A stretch of DNA of 64,000 nt from assembly GCA_963576735.1 (NCBI GenBank), contig OY755181.1:5580001-5644000 (forward strand). Direction: 5' to 3'. Source of the DNA: Bedellia somnulentella. Lineage: Eukaryota; Arthropoda; Insecta; Lepidoptera; Bedelliidae. Shown here piece by piece: positions 43,210 through 55,101 of this stretch. The position numbers were made by a program, and so were the translations under genes. The notes beneath the pieces are model-generated. The model worked only from the letters and a program-made list of their open reading frames with translations. It did not search any database and was not told where the DNA came from. Positions within the stretch are counted from its first letter, which is position 1; each line of letters begins with the position of its first letter.

Positions 43210-43309
43210 CTGTCTAGAGAGACCGCCACCAAGCTGTAGACCGACGCTGCTACTGATAGACCCTGGACGTACGGGACCGTCTTGCACATCAACCAGCCTA
43301 GGACCCAAG
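43210..43309 (-). CDS. Single exon of a neuropeptide G-protein-coupled receptor (TM3 region, partial gene)
   Basis: On the minus strand a TTTGTTACAG acceptor (just above 43309) and a GTAAGATAA donor (just below 43210) bound a 100-nt exon with no stop in the supported frame. It holds two bases finishing a codon, 32 codons, then AG of a split codon. The peptide runs [16 protein letters not shown], then [16 protein letters not shown], with the split codon giving R. This is the start of transmembrane helix 3 of a class-A receptor: the conserved Cys3.25 of the disulfide to extracellular loop 2, the [12 protein letters not shown] block, and the D-R of the DRY/DRF motif at the exon edge. The wording best fits the SIFamide / NPFF-receptor-like group of insect neuropeptide receptors; the family is from memory and the subtype is uncertain. 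No flanking exon was recognised, so they lie in unrecognised sequence or outside the window. Confidence 0.82.
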
Positions 43310-43578
43310 CTGTAACAAATACAATATCTATTATTAAAGATTCCCTTATTTAACCATTAACCTTCGTTAAACTTTTCTGGAGCTCTGGCTGTATATAGCC
43401 CTGAATGTATTTAGGTAAGAGTTAAACTTAAGTTGTTAGCGGAATGGAAAAGAGGATAGGCGAGAGTTCTTATTATGGGTTAACCCTACATTGGTCCTTT
43501 ATTTATTAAAAGGCTGTTAACTGTGAAGAACAGCTTCGTGAGGTATTCCGCTGAGTTAAACTCATCATATATATCATG

Positions 43579-43946
43579 GCATGGCAACCGTGATAGCCCA
43601 GTGGGTAGAACACTCGGTTACCGTGCAAACGACTAGTGTTAGAATCCTGGGTCGGGCCTACACCAATTTGTCTTTTCTAAAGACATATGTGTGGTTAATT
43701 TATCATGGTTGTTAACGGTGAGGGAAAACATCGTGAGGAAACCCACATGGCTGAGTTGTACTTAGTCATGTGACAGTGTATTCGTACAAAAACGGCGATA
43801 GGCCTGCTCCCTATCACGTGAGTACACTGTCCATGCAAAACGTGGGTACTCTGAACACCAGGTGACAAAGTCACGTGATGTTCAGAAGTATTAGTACCTC
43901 TGCTAACCCCTTCGGGGATATTCGGCGTGAACGTTTATGTTATGTT
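43579..43946 (+). mobile_element. tRNA-headed SINE with TTATG tail, full length
   Basis: Complete head (GTGATAGCCCAGTGGG, decayed B-box GTTAGAATCC), body and TTATG tail. The 12-bp duplication ATATATATCATG is at 43567-43578 and 43947-43958. It inserted into an older copy whose 3' part continues at about 43965-44070. Confidence 0.9.
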
Positions 43947-44242
43947 ATATATATCATGTCATTATGCAAAAACGGCGTGAAATCTGGCTCGAATCAAGAA
44001 AATACTCTGTCCATGCGAAATGTGAGTATCCAAACATCAGGTGACGATAATGTCCCATGAAATTTAGACGTGTATACGCAGTATTATAATTATACGTTCT
44101 TTTCCAATTTTTCAAACTTAATTGCAATTAAGACAGGTTTGAGTTTTTGTGAGTGTTTTGGTATTAATCTACATTAGATAGCAACATGGTAACGTACCCT
44201 TATATTGTGTGGCATATAAGAATAATAATAATAATATATAAT

Positions 44243-44499
44243 AATATACTTACGGCTAAAAATCCCTTAACGGGGTAGCTAGAGCTTTGGAATGAGAAAT
44301 TCCTTAGCCACTTTTGGAAGTTTATTGGGGAAAAGATGGTAATAATAAATGTTTTTGATTACGGGTCTCCAACCACATCGCCCAAAAATCACTTAAAAAG
44401 CCCCTATACCCTTTTTCGCCTCTTACGATCACCCACGGGTTGAAATGGGGTGGTGTCATTCTAAGCCGACACTACACGGCAAAGCCGACACTACGTGGC
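44243..44499 (-). mobile_element. TATG-tailed retroposon copy
   Basis: Full length, subfamily B, preceded by an (AAT)n run. The terminal AAGCCGACACTAC-GGC is repeated twice (to 44480 and 44499). Confidence 0.85.
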
Positions 44500-44544
44500 A
44501 ATAAAAATGATATATAATCATAATATTTTTTCCCGCCAATATGC

Positions 44545-44605
44545 AACCACGAAAGGCGTGGCGGGAGCTTGTGCAGGCCCTGTGCACCAGTGGGGTGCCA
44601 TAGGA
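44545..44605 (+). pseudogene. Possible LINE ORF2 C-terminal scrap
   Basis: One frame reads R-K-A-W-R-E-L-V-Q-A-L-C-T-S-G-V-P then stop, resembling the extreme C-terminus of some insect endonuclease/RT polyproteins. Very short; low confidence. Confidence 0.3.
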
Positions 44606-44689
44606 CAACAACAATATGCAACCACAATATAATAAAACAAAAAAAAAAGATTTGGATGGATGATCCTGGATTCGGTTTAGTAGTTGTCA

Positions 44690-44780
44690 AAGTAGTCAGC
44701 GTGGTAGACTATGGCCTATCACCCTATTCAGGGTAGGATCGATCCCCTCACTGTGGATATTATAAGCTGTGAGATATATA
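44690..44780 (+). repeat. GCGTGGTAGACTATGGCC dispersed repeat
   Basis: Sister of 37380-37490, with a B-box-like GGATCGATCCCC. Confidence 0.5.
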
Positions 44781-44890
44781 CTTAGTCCAACTTACGCTAA
44801 AAACCCATTTCAAAGGTACGGTAGGTAAGGTAGGTAGGTAGGATGTGAATGGTTTATGTAATTTAAAAAGATGCCGTTTTCAAAGACTCA

Positions 44891-45000
44891 AACCTGTACG
44901 CCGAATATCCCTGATGGGGTTGGCAGAGGTACCAATACAGTGTACAGTGTACTCACGCGATAGGGGGCAGACCTGTCCCTGGATGCCGTTTTGGATGTAC
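44891..45000 (-). mobile_element. tRNA-headed SINE fragment
   Basis: ACGCCGAATATCCCTGATGG...ACTCACGCGATAGGGGGC, then sequence is lost. Confidence 0.7.
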
Positions 45001-46039
45001 TTTGATAAGAGCGCAAATTGAAAAATGCAAATACTAATGAGTGCTTTGAGAAATGAGGAATAAACACTGCATGGAGTAAACACAGCTTTACTTCACCCTT
45101 GATTTGTTTTGAAATTGCTTCTGAAAGAGATAGCTTTTTTTGATGGATGTAGTTAAATATTAATTTTGATAATAAATATTTACAAGGTCGCTTGTTAAAA
45201 ATAATATACATGATCGAAAACCAGCTTAGTACAAACTGTGTCAATCAATAATACTACGCGAACAAAACTGGGTCAGGTCAGTGTACTACCTGTCTTGCAT
45301 ATACACCTATCTCTTTTATACCGAATGTCTGCGTATAAACGCGTCTCGGTCTAACAATGGCCTTGCGCCGATGAAAAACGAATAAAACGTCGAAAACGAC
45401 CGATCAAGTGTTTTAAATTTTTAACCTAATTGTGTGAGATTGAAAGTTCACTTTTGTTTGTATTTGAATATGCATTGAGCTTAATCGATTTAATAATGTT
45501 TGTTTGTCTGTGATATATGGGTCTGGAGATGTGACATAAGTTGGAATGGAAATTTATTGCCATTGCACCTTTTGCAGAAAAAAAAACTTACGCGAATTTG
45601 GAGGGATCCTATTTTTCTTTTGTATTAATGTTAATTAATATATGTGATTAAATTCGCAAGGATACTCTGTATATATTTATTTGGATACTTTAGAGGCGTT
45701 ATGGCCAATTTGATTAGGAAAATCGATGAAAGCCTTTATCACTTGTTAAATTATTAAACCAGCATTCTCATTCCTATGTTTGGATGGTGAAAATGGGAAC
45801 ACAAAGGTGCCAGGTACCCATGTAGAGTAATGGACGGAAGTTATATCATATGTTGCCTTTATTTCGTTCGTCTGTCTCATTTTCAGTTTATAGTTTATCA
45901 AAATACAATAAATGTTTAATTGTTTTTTACACAATAAATTAAACTCGAATTATATATTATAATAATGTGTAAATTGAAACGATTAAATATCCTCGAGCAC
46001 AAAAAACACTTCCAAATAGTGTAAAAGTAAGTAAATTTG
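45001..46039. other. Unannotated stretch
   Basis: No repeat or exon recognised; the small open frames lack motifs. Confidence 0.4.
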
Positions 46040-46254
46040 AAAACGTCGGCATCGTGAGGAAACCCAAATTGCTGAATTGTAATTATTCATGTGACAGTTT
46101 ATTTGTGCAAAACGGCGATAGGCCTACCCCATCATATGAGTACACTGTCGAAGCAAAACTCGAACACCATTTGACAATGTCACGTGATGTTCAGAAGTAT
46201 TAGCACCTCTACCAAGCCCTTCCTGGATCTACGGCGTTAACGTTTGAGTTGCTC
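46040..46254 (+). mobile_element. tRNA-headed SINE, 5'-truncated
   Basis: GCATCGTGAGGAAACCC...GATGTTCAGAAGTATTAGC...TACGGCGTTAACGTTTGAG. A further scrap (CTCCGAACAATAGGTGAC) is at 46725-46800. Confidence 0.75.
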
Positions 46255-46800
46255 AAAAAGCAGGTTGCTGAAGATTTATAATAGTTTAAATACGTGGACA
46301 TGCATGACATTTTCTAAAGATAGATCGTCAGGTGAATGCAAACTAATGGCATAAGTCTACATGTGTATGTAAACAGAGTCCGAAGGTTTTAGTTTTGAAT
46401 ATTATTATTTTTAATGAAGATGCTATGCAAGCCTGTCACTGGATTAATACACGCTGTACAAGTCTACGTAATGGACTTAAAATCTGTAAAATCTTAGCCT
46501 CAATGTATCTCCGAATATTTTCTATAGCAGATTAAAAAGCTAATGTTTGTAATGGCACAAAGCTATACTGAAGTCTGATTTTTCCTTACAGCCTTAAGTA
46601 CATTAAACCTTAGATACATTTTAAAGTCAAAGTGGATAAAATATAATAAAAATTATCGGTTATAATTATAAGTTTTCAATAATAATGTGTAAAACTCAGT
46701 TATATAAACGCTGAACGTGCATTAATGTAGGTACTCCGAACAATAGGTGACAAAAATGTCACGTGACGTTCAAAATCTCAGACCATCTCCCATCCCGTTT

Positions 46801-47559
46801 GATTGATACGATATAAATGAAAAGTGTAAAAAACCAACCCATTTTTCTATCCAAACCAAGGTCATCGCAACAAACGTTAAAACTCACTACAAATCAATTC
46901 AACAGCTGATTTCTAACAACCTTGAGTAAAAAGAAACCTTTTCTGAAACTTCGTAAGCTCTGGGTCTTCGTGCGGCTCCGAATCAATTCCCTGGTATATA
47001 TTTTCTATATAGGACCCTAAATAAATTGTGAAGTTAGCGAGCCTTACAGGGTTCCCAGGGTCTCAGGGGCGGGGGCGGGCGGGCAGGCTGAAACTAGGTT
47101 ACTGGCATCAAAAATGAGGGCATATCACTTGTTGCTGGTCTACAGATGTGGTTTTGGAGGTCACAAGAATGATTTGTTATTTGGGAAATTGAATTTTTTT
47201 ACTGGTTTAGTAAATGGACATTTGTTGGGTGTTATGTTTGGTTTATAGTTACGATTTATATTAAGTAGCTGAATACTTTACTTTTATTTGGATTTTTTAT
47301 ATGAATAAAGAATTTTATTAGTGAATTGGAAAATTTTATTCAAGCACTAGTTTTACTGATTAGTCCTTCGGAGTAAAAGTCGTTGCAATCACCTATATAA
47401 GTGCATTAACTTAACACTAGCATAGAATATAAAATCACAAATAGCGGGATAAAAAAGAACAAACATAATATATTTATATAAAAACAAATAAAGAACATAT
47501 TGTACATAAAAATACTTCGAAAGTTATTAATTCTAAAAATTGAAATAGCAATCCTGTTT
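46801..47559. other. Unannotated stretch with G-rich patch
   Basis: Contains a G-rich run (GGGGCGGGGGCGGGCGGGC) at about 47071-47089, unusual for the neighbourhood. Confidence 0.45.
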
Positions 47560-48530
47560 GGAGGTCATACTCATTTACGCCAGTGTCGGGAATCCCCCAT
47601 ATTTTCGCGTAGGCGTCGATCCGTCTACTATAGCGTCTCCGGGAGTAAAATATTGTGGGGTGTAAAACTCAACGGTGTTCTCGTAAGTATTATAAAGAGG
47701 ATACTTATAAAACAATATATCAAGTATTTAATTTATCATACGTACTATTACTCACGGCTATAAATGCCAAAAAGGGGTAAACAGAGCTTTGCAATTAGTA
47801 ATACTTCAGTCAGTCACTCTTGAAAGTTGAGTGGAAAAAGGAGGTTTTTGGTGATGGATGGGTCTCCAGTCACACAGCCAAAAAAAACTATAACTTATGC
47901 TATTACTTAAAAAGCACCAATACTCTTCGTCACCCCTTACGATAACTGAGGGTTGAAAGTATGTTAGTGTTACTCTAAGCCGACTTCACATTAGTAACTT
48001 TAAATAAAAAAAATATGATGCTAAAACTCCCCTGTTTTGAGGTCACAACCATTTACGCCAAAATGTCGGGAAACCCTCATCTTTTCGCGTAGGCGTCGTT
48101 TCGTCTACCTATAGCGTAGAGGGGTGCAGAATTGAAACTGGTTTGTTGATGTATTTTATAGTGAAAAAAAAAATTATTGACATATTATTTGAATAGTTTA
48201 TAACATAAAATATACTTTTCATTTACAATTTTACAAACATCAGAAATATTATATTCACGGTTTGAATACATAAAATGAGTATTCAGAGCTACGGTCAGAT
48301 TAAGATATCATGAGAAACAATTTATAGTTAGTGCTGGCGTGTATTTTAAACTTGGTTTTGGTGAATAAAATAATTATTCTTAACCAAAATGTTTGAATAA
48401 ATATACAAATCGTACAATGTTAAATTGTGTGATAAATTTGCTCCGTAATCCTGAGAGGTCGATTCTATTTACGCCCAAAGTCTTGGGAATTCCCATTTCA
48501 GTCGTGGGCGTCGGTTCGTCTGGGCGTTCT
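47560..48530 (+). repeat. Three spaced copies of an ~80-bp GC-richer unit
   Basis: Units at 47560-47640, 48033-48115 and 48451-48530 share GAGGTC, ATTTACGCC, GTCGGGAA..CCC and TCG-GTAGGCGTCG..TCGTCT. Spacings are about 473 and 418 bp. All lie on the same strand in otherwise AT-rich DNA. Unit 1 is followed by a good donor-like GTAAGTATT (47683). Translation of units 1 and 3 in one frame is alike (R-S-x-x-F-T-P-x...G-I-P), but stops and frameshifts prevent calling a gene. Confidence 0.6.
47741..47992 (-). mobile_element. TATG-tailed retroposon, diverged
   Basis: ACTCACGGCTATAAATGCC...AAAGCACCAATACTC...CTCTAAGCCGACTTCACATT. Confidence 0.72.
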
Positions 48531-50081
48531 TCAAACAGATTAGAATATAAATATTGTGAGAATATATCTTCTGATGCGATGTTTTTGTATTTTAATATTT
48601 TTTTCTTTTAGTTAGTTTCACTTATTTGAAGTGCGTTAAGTTGTTAATGTTGATTTTAAAGCTCAGACGTACTTAAGAAAACTAGTTTCAGAAAAGTCAG
48701 TTATGATATTAATAATGAAAATTAATCGTTATGTTTTTCCTAAAAGTTTATAACCTGAATAGAAAATACTTAAAATAGAAACTTAAAAAATATAAAGAAA
48801 TTATTAAATAACAGAATAAAGATCCGCCGTGGCAGAAATTATGAGTGCCAGTAAAAAATAGCACGTATTTATACTAAATTGGAAAAGATCTTATTCGCCC
48901 GGATATCGTTTTAAAAAGGGTAATAACACATAAATGCCGGTTTGTTTAATATGTTGTGAAAACATTTAACAATTATTTAAAACAACCCTGGTCAAATGTA
49001 TAAAAATCTGGTATCAAAAATCGTACATTGTTCCGAAAACTTTGTTACCCAGTACAAGATTCATATTCGACATTATTAAGCTTCCATTCCACAGTCCTAA
49101 AAGCTGCGGTAAAGTTGGCTAAATTATTTCCCAAATCCTCCAACTAAGTGGAACAAAATCTTAGTGAAATACTTTCGCCAACTTACAGCCTCGCCTAAGA
49201 AATAGAGGTCTGAAAGCTGTACAAAGGTTTCCGAAATTCTGAGGCACAGTGCCCTAGTTTATTATGAACTAGATTCATGAAGCGTGTTTTGAATGCCTTA
49301 TTAGGCGCACGCAGAAATCCTACCTTTCATAAGTATGCGTTAAGCTGTATTGGAATCTGAACGTGCTTTTTCGGCAAGTTTTTGTGACTTACGACCACGC
49401 TGTTTGTTAGAGTTTGGTAATGATTGCAATCATTCGAATCCATCAATGTTTTAGTAAAACTACCATAAATAACATCAATGTTTTAATAAAAATATGTTTT
49501 ATAAGAATTCTTTTTTTAATGAGAAAGTTTAATCATCCAATAGGTTTTTTAAAGCAATCATTTTAAATTATTGGATCAAAAAATGGTAAATTATCATTTT
49601 ATAAAATAAACCTAATGCGATAATGAATAATTATTATATAATGCTACTTTTCACTAATAACTGCCTATGTTTTTTGAATTCTTGTATAACCAAGGCAAAT
49701 GAAATTAAAATGGAACTCGAGAGGTTTGTGACGATCATAAATAGTGATTATAAATAGTCTCTAATTTCTCCCGCGGGATTTAATGGCGCGAGTATACTTG
49801 TATATGTGGTTTTGGTGATAATAGGTGATAATATTAGCTCGATAGTCCTCTAAAGAAAGAGTTTTTTGTTATCTATTTTCATTGAACGTTAAAGGAGTGT
49901 TAATTAAAATCGATAGTATTTAAAGATCTCTAGTAGCCTAGTTTTTGGCTCAAAGCTGGCAGGCCCGCCTGCTCTTCAATGAAATAAAGCTTATCGACCA
50001 CAAAATGCAGCTTATTACGACATGTATCTATAAAGAAATTAAGGTTTATACGGATTTATTTATCCAATTAATAAAATCATT
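48531..50081. other. Unannotated stretch
   Basis: 1.5 kb; a more balanced-composition patch at 49070-49450 has no open frame of note. Confidence 0.4.
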
Positions 50082-50247
50082 TATTATGGGATACAAACTA
50101 ATATGTTTAATACAATAAACTACACATATAATTAACATCCAAGACTAAGGAACAATCATTTATGCATAAACGCAGCCCTCAGCGGAATTCAAATCCACAA
50201 TCTCCGAACCCAGAAGCTAGTCCTTAGCTACCTATTTAGTTGGACAC
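50082..50247 (-). mobile_element. Second tRNA-headed SINE family, diverged head
   Basis: TTATGGGATACAAACTA...ACATCCAAGACTAAGG...CCTCAGCGGAATTCAAATCC; matches 16072-16252 in order. Confidence 0.68.
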
Positions 50248-50417
50248 GGACGTTGTCAAGGTTGTAAATGATGGGGAGAAATAATAAGAGGCAATCAAAA
50301 TAGCTGAATTATTAATATTGTGACAGAGTGTTCGTACAATGTGGCGATAGGCCTGCCTCTTGTCACGGACAAGACACAGAAATTAAATCACAACCCTTTC
50401 AGACTTTAATATGACTT

Positions 50418-50773
50418 ACATAACACAACATAAACGTTCACGCCGTTTATCCCCGAAGGGGTTGGCAGAGGTACCAATACTTCTGAACTCACATGGCAGC
50501 GCCATCTAGTGTCCAGAGAAGGTACCCACGTTTTGCTTGGACAGTGTACTCACGTGATGGGGGGCAGGCCTATCGCCGTTTTTGTACGAATACACTGTCA
50601 CATGACTAAGTACAACTTAGTTATGTGGGTTTCCTCACGATGTTTTCCCTCACCGTTAATAACCATGATAAATTAACCCCACATATGACTTTAGAAAAGA
50701 CAAATTGGTGTAGGCCCGACTAAGGATTGGAACTCAGTTTTCAGGCGGGTGTTCTACCCATTGGACTATCATG
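50418..50773 (-). mobile_element. tRNA-headed SINE with TTATG tail, full length
   Basis: Complete reversed copy; 13-bp duplication TTTAATATGACTT at 50405-50417 and 50774-50786. A plus-strand fragment of the same family lies at 50313-50372. Confidence 0.9.
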
Positions 50774-50786
50774 TTTAATATGACTT

Positions 50787-52334
50787 CTAGTATAAATATT
50801 TCTTTTAACGCTTTTTTGTAAAGTTTTGATAAGCTTAGTTAGTAATTTATTAAATAAAACAAATCAAAAACTTATTCTATTTAAAAAAAAAAAATATATA
50901 CAGACATCATAAAATAGTGGTGTATATGCAAAACACATACGTTATTTTATCGATATTTTATCATCTCGAGATAGATGGTCAACAATGTGGATCATTATAT
51001 CATTAATCATGCAGTTTGTAATCATTTTCTGAAAATCTATCTAGAAGTTTATTTACAATAGCTATTTTAAATTTTACAAAGCTAACAAATTTTGCTTTTC
51101 CAGACGAAGATTATTCATAGATCATCATAAAATGAATTATTATCTTCCGCAGTGGCTTTGCATAATGCGCTCTATTGCACACGAAATAGGGACCATGGTT
51201 TTGATGAAGGTCTGAAGGTTACAAACGATAACAAGGCTGTTGAGTGAAAGACATTGAAGTCATCAGTTTCACGTCAAATCCACATGATTTAACAAAAGGG
51301 AATCATGGTTATCGCTGAGTATCATTTGTGGGAAGGCTCAAGGTCTTGTGAGATCCCATTGAACTTCAATGCCAAATAAAGTTACGTAACAAAGTTGGTT
51401 TTGGAATCTTTTGTAATTAATTGAGTTTGAAGAGGGCCTTAGTATGTTAAAAAAGCATAATATTGCTACCTACCGATGCTTTGGTAGCAACATTAAGTTA
51501 ATTTGAGACCTGTTTCTATACCTCACTCTGTAATACATTTAAAGTATTAAATCATTTTGGTGTGTATAAACTATTAACAGTGATATAAATACCAAAAGGC
51601 AATACTACCCATATATGTCCTTAACAAAATAATAATATATAAATCATAATTAAATACTGTCGTAGTTATACACTATAGCAAATATTATCCGCTGAATTGT
51701 AACATATTTTTTTGATTCTGAAATGGCTTGAAATGTCGTATCAAAAAACAACATAGTTGCAAACAGATGAAATAAATCATTTCGATTGTTATTGATAAGG
51801 TTACAAGGGATGTTCAAGGGTGCACATAACAAGGGGAATGCTGAAAGGTTGTCCTTCGATTCGTCAAATCTTTTGGAAGTTTCTGATGCAATTCCAAGTG
51901 TGAAGAAATGATTTATTACAATGACACAAGGTTGGTTGTATAGGAATGAATTATGCAATATGGATTGATGAATGATCTAACTTCCATAAATATAATATTT
52001 TTTCATAAAGTTCGTTTTCTTTGTTAGCTTTTGTTTGTTTGAGGTACTTCCTTAAGCAGTACGAGAAATACGATGTAAATCTTTAAACACATGTACTATG
52101 TTTTGTCAATAAATACCTTTTTAGGATATTTTGTAATATTTTTCTAGCCATTGGTACTATGAAAATATTTTATCACTAACAGCGAATACACGTAAAATGA
52201 GATTACACGATTATTCCATTTAATATTTTTTAACACAGTTGCTTAAAAGTTCAATTTCAGAACAGGTGTGACTTATTCCGCCATATTATTTTTTAAGTTA
52301 CTCGTTTTTTTAGACAAAAGTGTAAGAGGATTAA
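50787..52334. other. Unannotated stretch
   Basis: 1.5 kb, nothing recognised; the reverse open frame at 51650-51958 has no signal or motif. Confidence 0.4.
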
Positions 52335-52596
52335 TCCTTACTATAATATTATACGGGAAAGTGAGTTTGTTTGTTTGTTTCTTTGTTCCGCTTTCACGCC
52401 GTAATTACTGTACAGATTGCTTTGAAATTTTGCAGGCGTTTAGGTAGAAGTGGATTAAATAATAGGGAATTTTTTTCCAGGAAAAAAAGAAATGCCCGAG
52501 GGAAATCGTGGGAATAAGAAGTTTTGTTATAGTTGTGCTTTATACCGCAATATAATCAATTTCCACGCGGGCGACGCCGTGGGCGGAAAGTTAGTT
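52335..52596 (+). repeat. Lepidopteran TTACTATAATATTAT...GCGGGCGACGCC interspersed repeat
   Basis: Starts CTTACTATAATATTATACGG with a GTTTGTTT run, TTTCACGCCGTAATTACTG and AATGCCCGAGGGAA. Ends CACGCGGGCGACGCCGTGGG then GCGGAAAGTTAGTTAG. This is a well-known lepidopteran non-autonomous repeat layout (Helitron- or MITE-like assignment uncertain). Confidence 0.75.
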
Positions 52597-53240
52597 AGTA
52601 AATAAATTTCTTCAAAAGTATGGTCTAAAAATTCGTAGGGCTCATACAGTATTACATACAGACATAAAAAAATACAGAACTTGGTTCCTCAAAGAATAAA
52701 CCTCGACTATTATGACGAAATTTGCTCAGTTGTACATATCACATACATAACCAACATGTGCCAAGCATTTTAGAAACAAAAATTTTTCAAGTTGATATAC
52801 TAAAAACGCATTTTTATTTTTATTCAGAATTTCTGCAAGTCATCGTCATCTTTATTGAATGTGCTTAGAAATATTTAAAGTTCTTACACTACAGCTTTGG
52901 CTGATGAAGATTGACGATTAAATAAATAATTACTATTGTTTAAACTTAATGACAGTTTTCTAAAAAATATGATAGACTTTTTTTGAACTGACAATTAATT
53001 GCAATATTTTAAAGTTGTCCACTTACTTATCCGATTTATCGAAGGCAGACCGAAAATCTATCTAAGCCATGTATGAGAATGAAAATATATTTCAAACTAT
53101 CACCTGCTTTATTTTATTGACTCCTTGTTTTGTTACCTTATGCTAAAGGTAAATAGAATAAAGCTTAATAATAACATAACTAAAAGTAACTTTAATATTA
53201 TTTACATTCATAATTACATATACATATATTACATTCATAA

Positions 53241-53485
53241 TGCTGTGTAGTGTCAGCTTAGAATAGCACTACCCCATTTCTTCTGGTGGGTGTACGTAAG
53301 AGGCGACTAACGGTATTGGGGCTTTTAAGGGATTTTCGGGCGATGCGGTTGGAAACACATCACCAACAACCTTTATTTCACCATCTTTTCCCCACGCAAC
53401 TTCCAAAAGTGTCTGAGGAATTTCTTATTTCTACCCCTTCTAGGGATTTACAGCCGTGAGTATATGTATGAATGAATGTATATAC
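53241..53485 (+). mobile_element. TATG-tailed retroposon copy
   Basis: Subfamily A, nearly full length; direct repeat ACATTCAT at 53231-53238 and 53486-53493. Confidence 0.83.
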
Positions 53486-53745
53486 ACATTCATGATTGTG
53501 TAATTCTTAATGGTTATTTACTTTCATAATTGTGTAATGTTCAGTGGTCTTTTTGCCAAGTTTTTGTAAATCATTGTTGAAGGAGGATTTTTTCGGCTTG
53601 TACTTGCGGGATTTTAAAGATTTTAGCGTTTTTTACAAGTCCTTCTATATATATTTAAGGAAAACTTACAGCTGTAATAATTGATAACAACTGAAAAGTA
53701 TAATTATGATTAGCGAGTTTGTTGTGGTATATGATTAGTAATGAC

Positions 53746-53826
53746 AACAATCGTCATAGCTCAGTGGGTAGAACATCACCTGTCAATCAAACATGCGTGG
53801 GTTCAAATCCCACTTTGTTCAATTCA
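53746..53826 (+). repeat. tRNA-like sequence, SINE head
   Basis: ATAGCTCAGTGGGTAGAAC and GTGGGTTCAAATCCC are clear Pol III A and B boxes, but no acceptor stem closes. Most likely an isolated SINE head rather than a tRNA gene. Confidence 0.5.
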
Positions 53827-55101
53827 CCAATTCGTTACGAAAAACACGACTAAGTTACAAATATTGACTAATTTATGGTTAAAATGTAAAATTTTCTTCA
53901 CATTTCGTCAATTGTTGCCCAATTAAATGATTCTAGGAAGATGTTAGATCATCACTTATACCTGTGGAATATCTTTAAGGAGCTGTCTAAAACCCGATAA
54001 AAACGTAATAAAAAAATACGCATATTATTTAAGGATATCTAATAAGAATCATCTGTAACTATATTTGAAACTATCAGGTGACGAAAACTCATAAAAATGA
54101 TCTTTAATTTTGTGGCTGTCAGAGGAAGGAGTCATAAAAATTTTAGGTGTCTGCGTGGTTATAAGTGATCTTCTTTGAAAAATATTGTGCAATACAAGTA
54201 GTAGTTACTAAAAAGATATGGAATTTCAACCCCTTTCTCACCTGCTATTAACAAAAGCAATCGCGATGAAAACAATCTGCCTAAAATGATGAAGCATATC
54301 TGAATTTGAGACTCAAGGACGAGTTGCATAGCTTCTGAAGCCTTGAATAAGATTGTCAAACATTTTCCCTGTGTTGTATCCCATCGGCATTGTTAAGACG
54401 CAAGTCAAGGGCGAACAGATTTTACGCATATTTGAGATAACATGAAAGCAGGAATTGGATTGGTGTAATGGTATACGTGAGACTGATCTTGTTATTGCTT
54501 GCCAGCTGCTTATATCCATTGTTGCGAGTTCTATTTCCTTTTAGTAGTGCTTTTGTGGTTGTAATATTTGCTTTTACATGATTATGCATTATGTTATGCG
54601 TTGATGATTAAATGTATTGATATAATGTTTGCGCGAATAATTTTTGGAGTTAAACAATGTTTCTGAGAAGATCAAGAGATAATTGAACAGGTTAAAAGAT
54701 AGTCAAAATAAAAAATCTGCTTGATATCTTTTGTTTAAAGCGATCAGGCTTTTTTATCATCATTATCAAACTATATACTTTTTAATAGAAACTTGTACTT
54801 TTTTGCTGCTTGTTTTTTTGCGAGTTAATAAAAATACCACCCCGTGTTTTATTTATGGTAATAAAACTACACTAAGGTCACAACATGACTTTAGATAATA
54901 ACGAAAAGTAGCTCCATTCGTATACATATAAAGCAGTTCTCATTTTACTTCGACTATAAAAAGTGCGTTCGCAAGTTTCAATCTTTATAGTGTGGAATGT
55001 GCAGGAAAATCTCAGCTTTAACGGGATTTTGGTCTAGACGGATGAATTTAATGAGGAGAAAATCATGGCGTACCGGATGATGGTGATATCGTGAGCCATA
55101 C
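53827..55101. other. Left flank of the 34-bp-TIR transposon
   Basis: Nothing recognised; a TATAAAAA at about 54955 has no coding exon after it. Confidence 0.4.

Noticed and set aside
46910..46993. Minus-strand exon-like stretch after ATATACCAG reading G-I-D-S-E-P-H-E-D-P-E-L then stop
   Set aside because: Two frames are equally open, there is no homology I recognise and no partner exon; could be chance.
53746..53826. Candidate tRNA gene
   Set aside because: No acceptor stem pairing; best read as an isolated SINE head.
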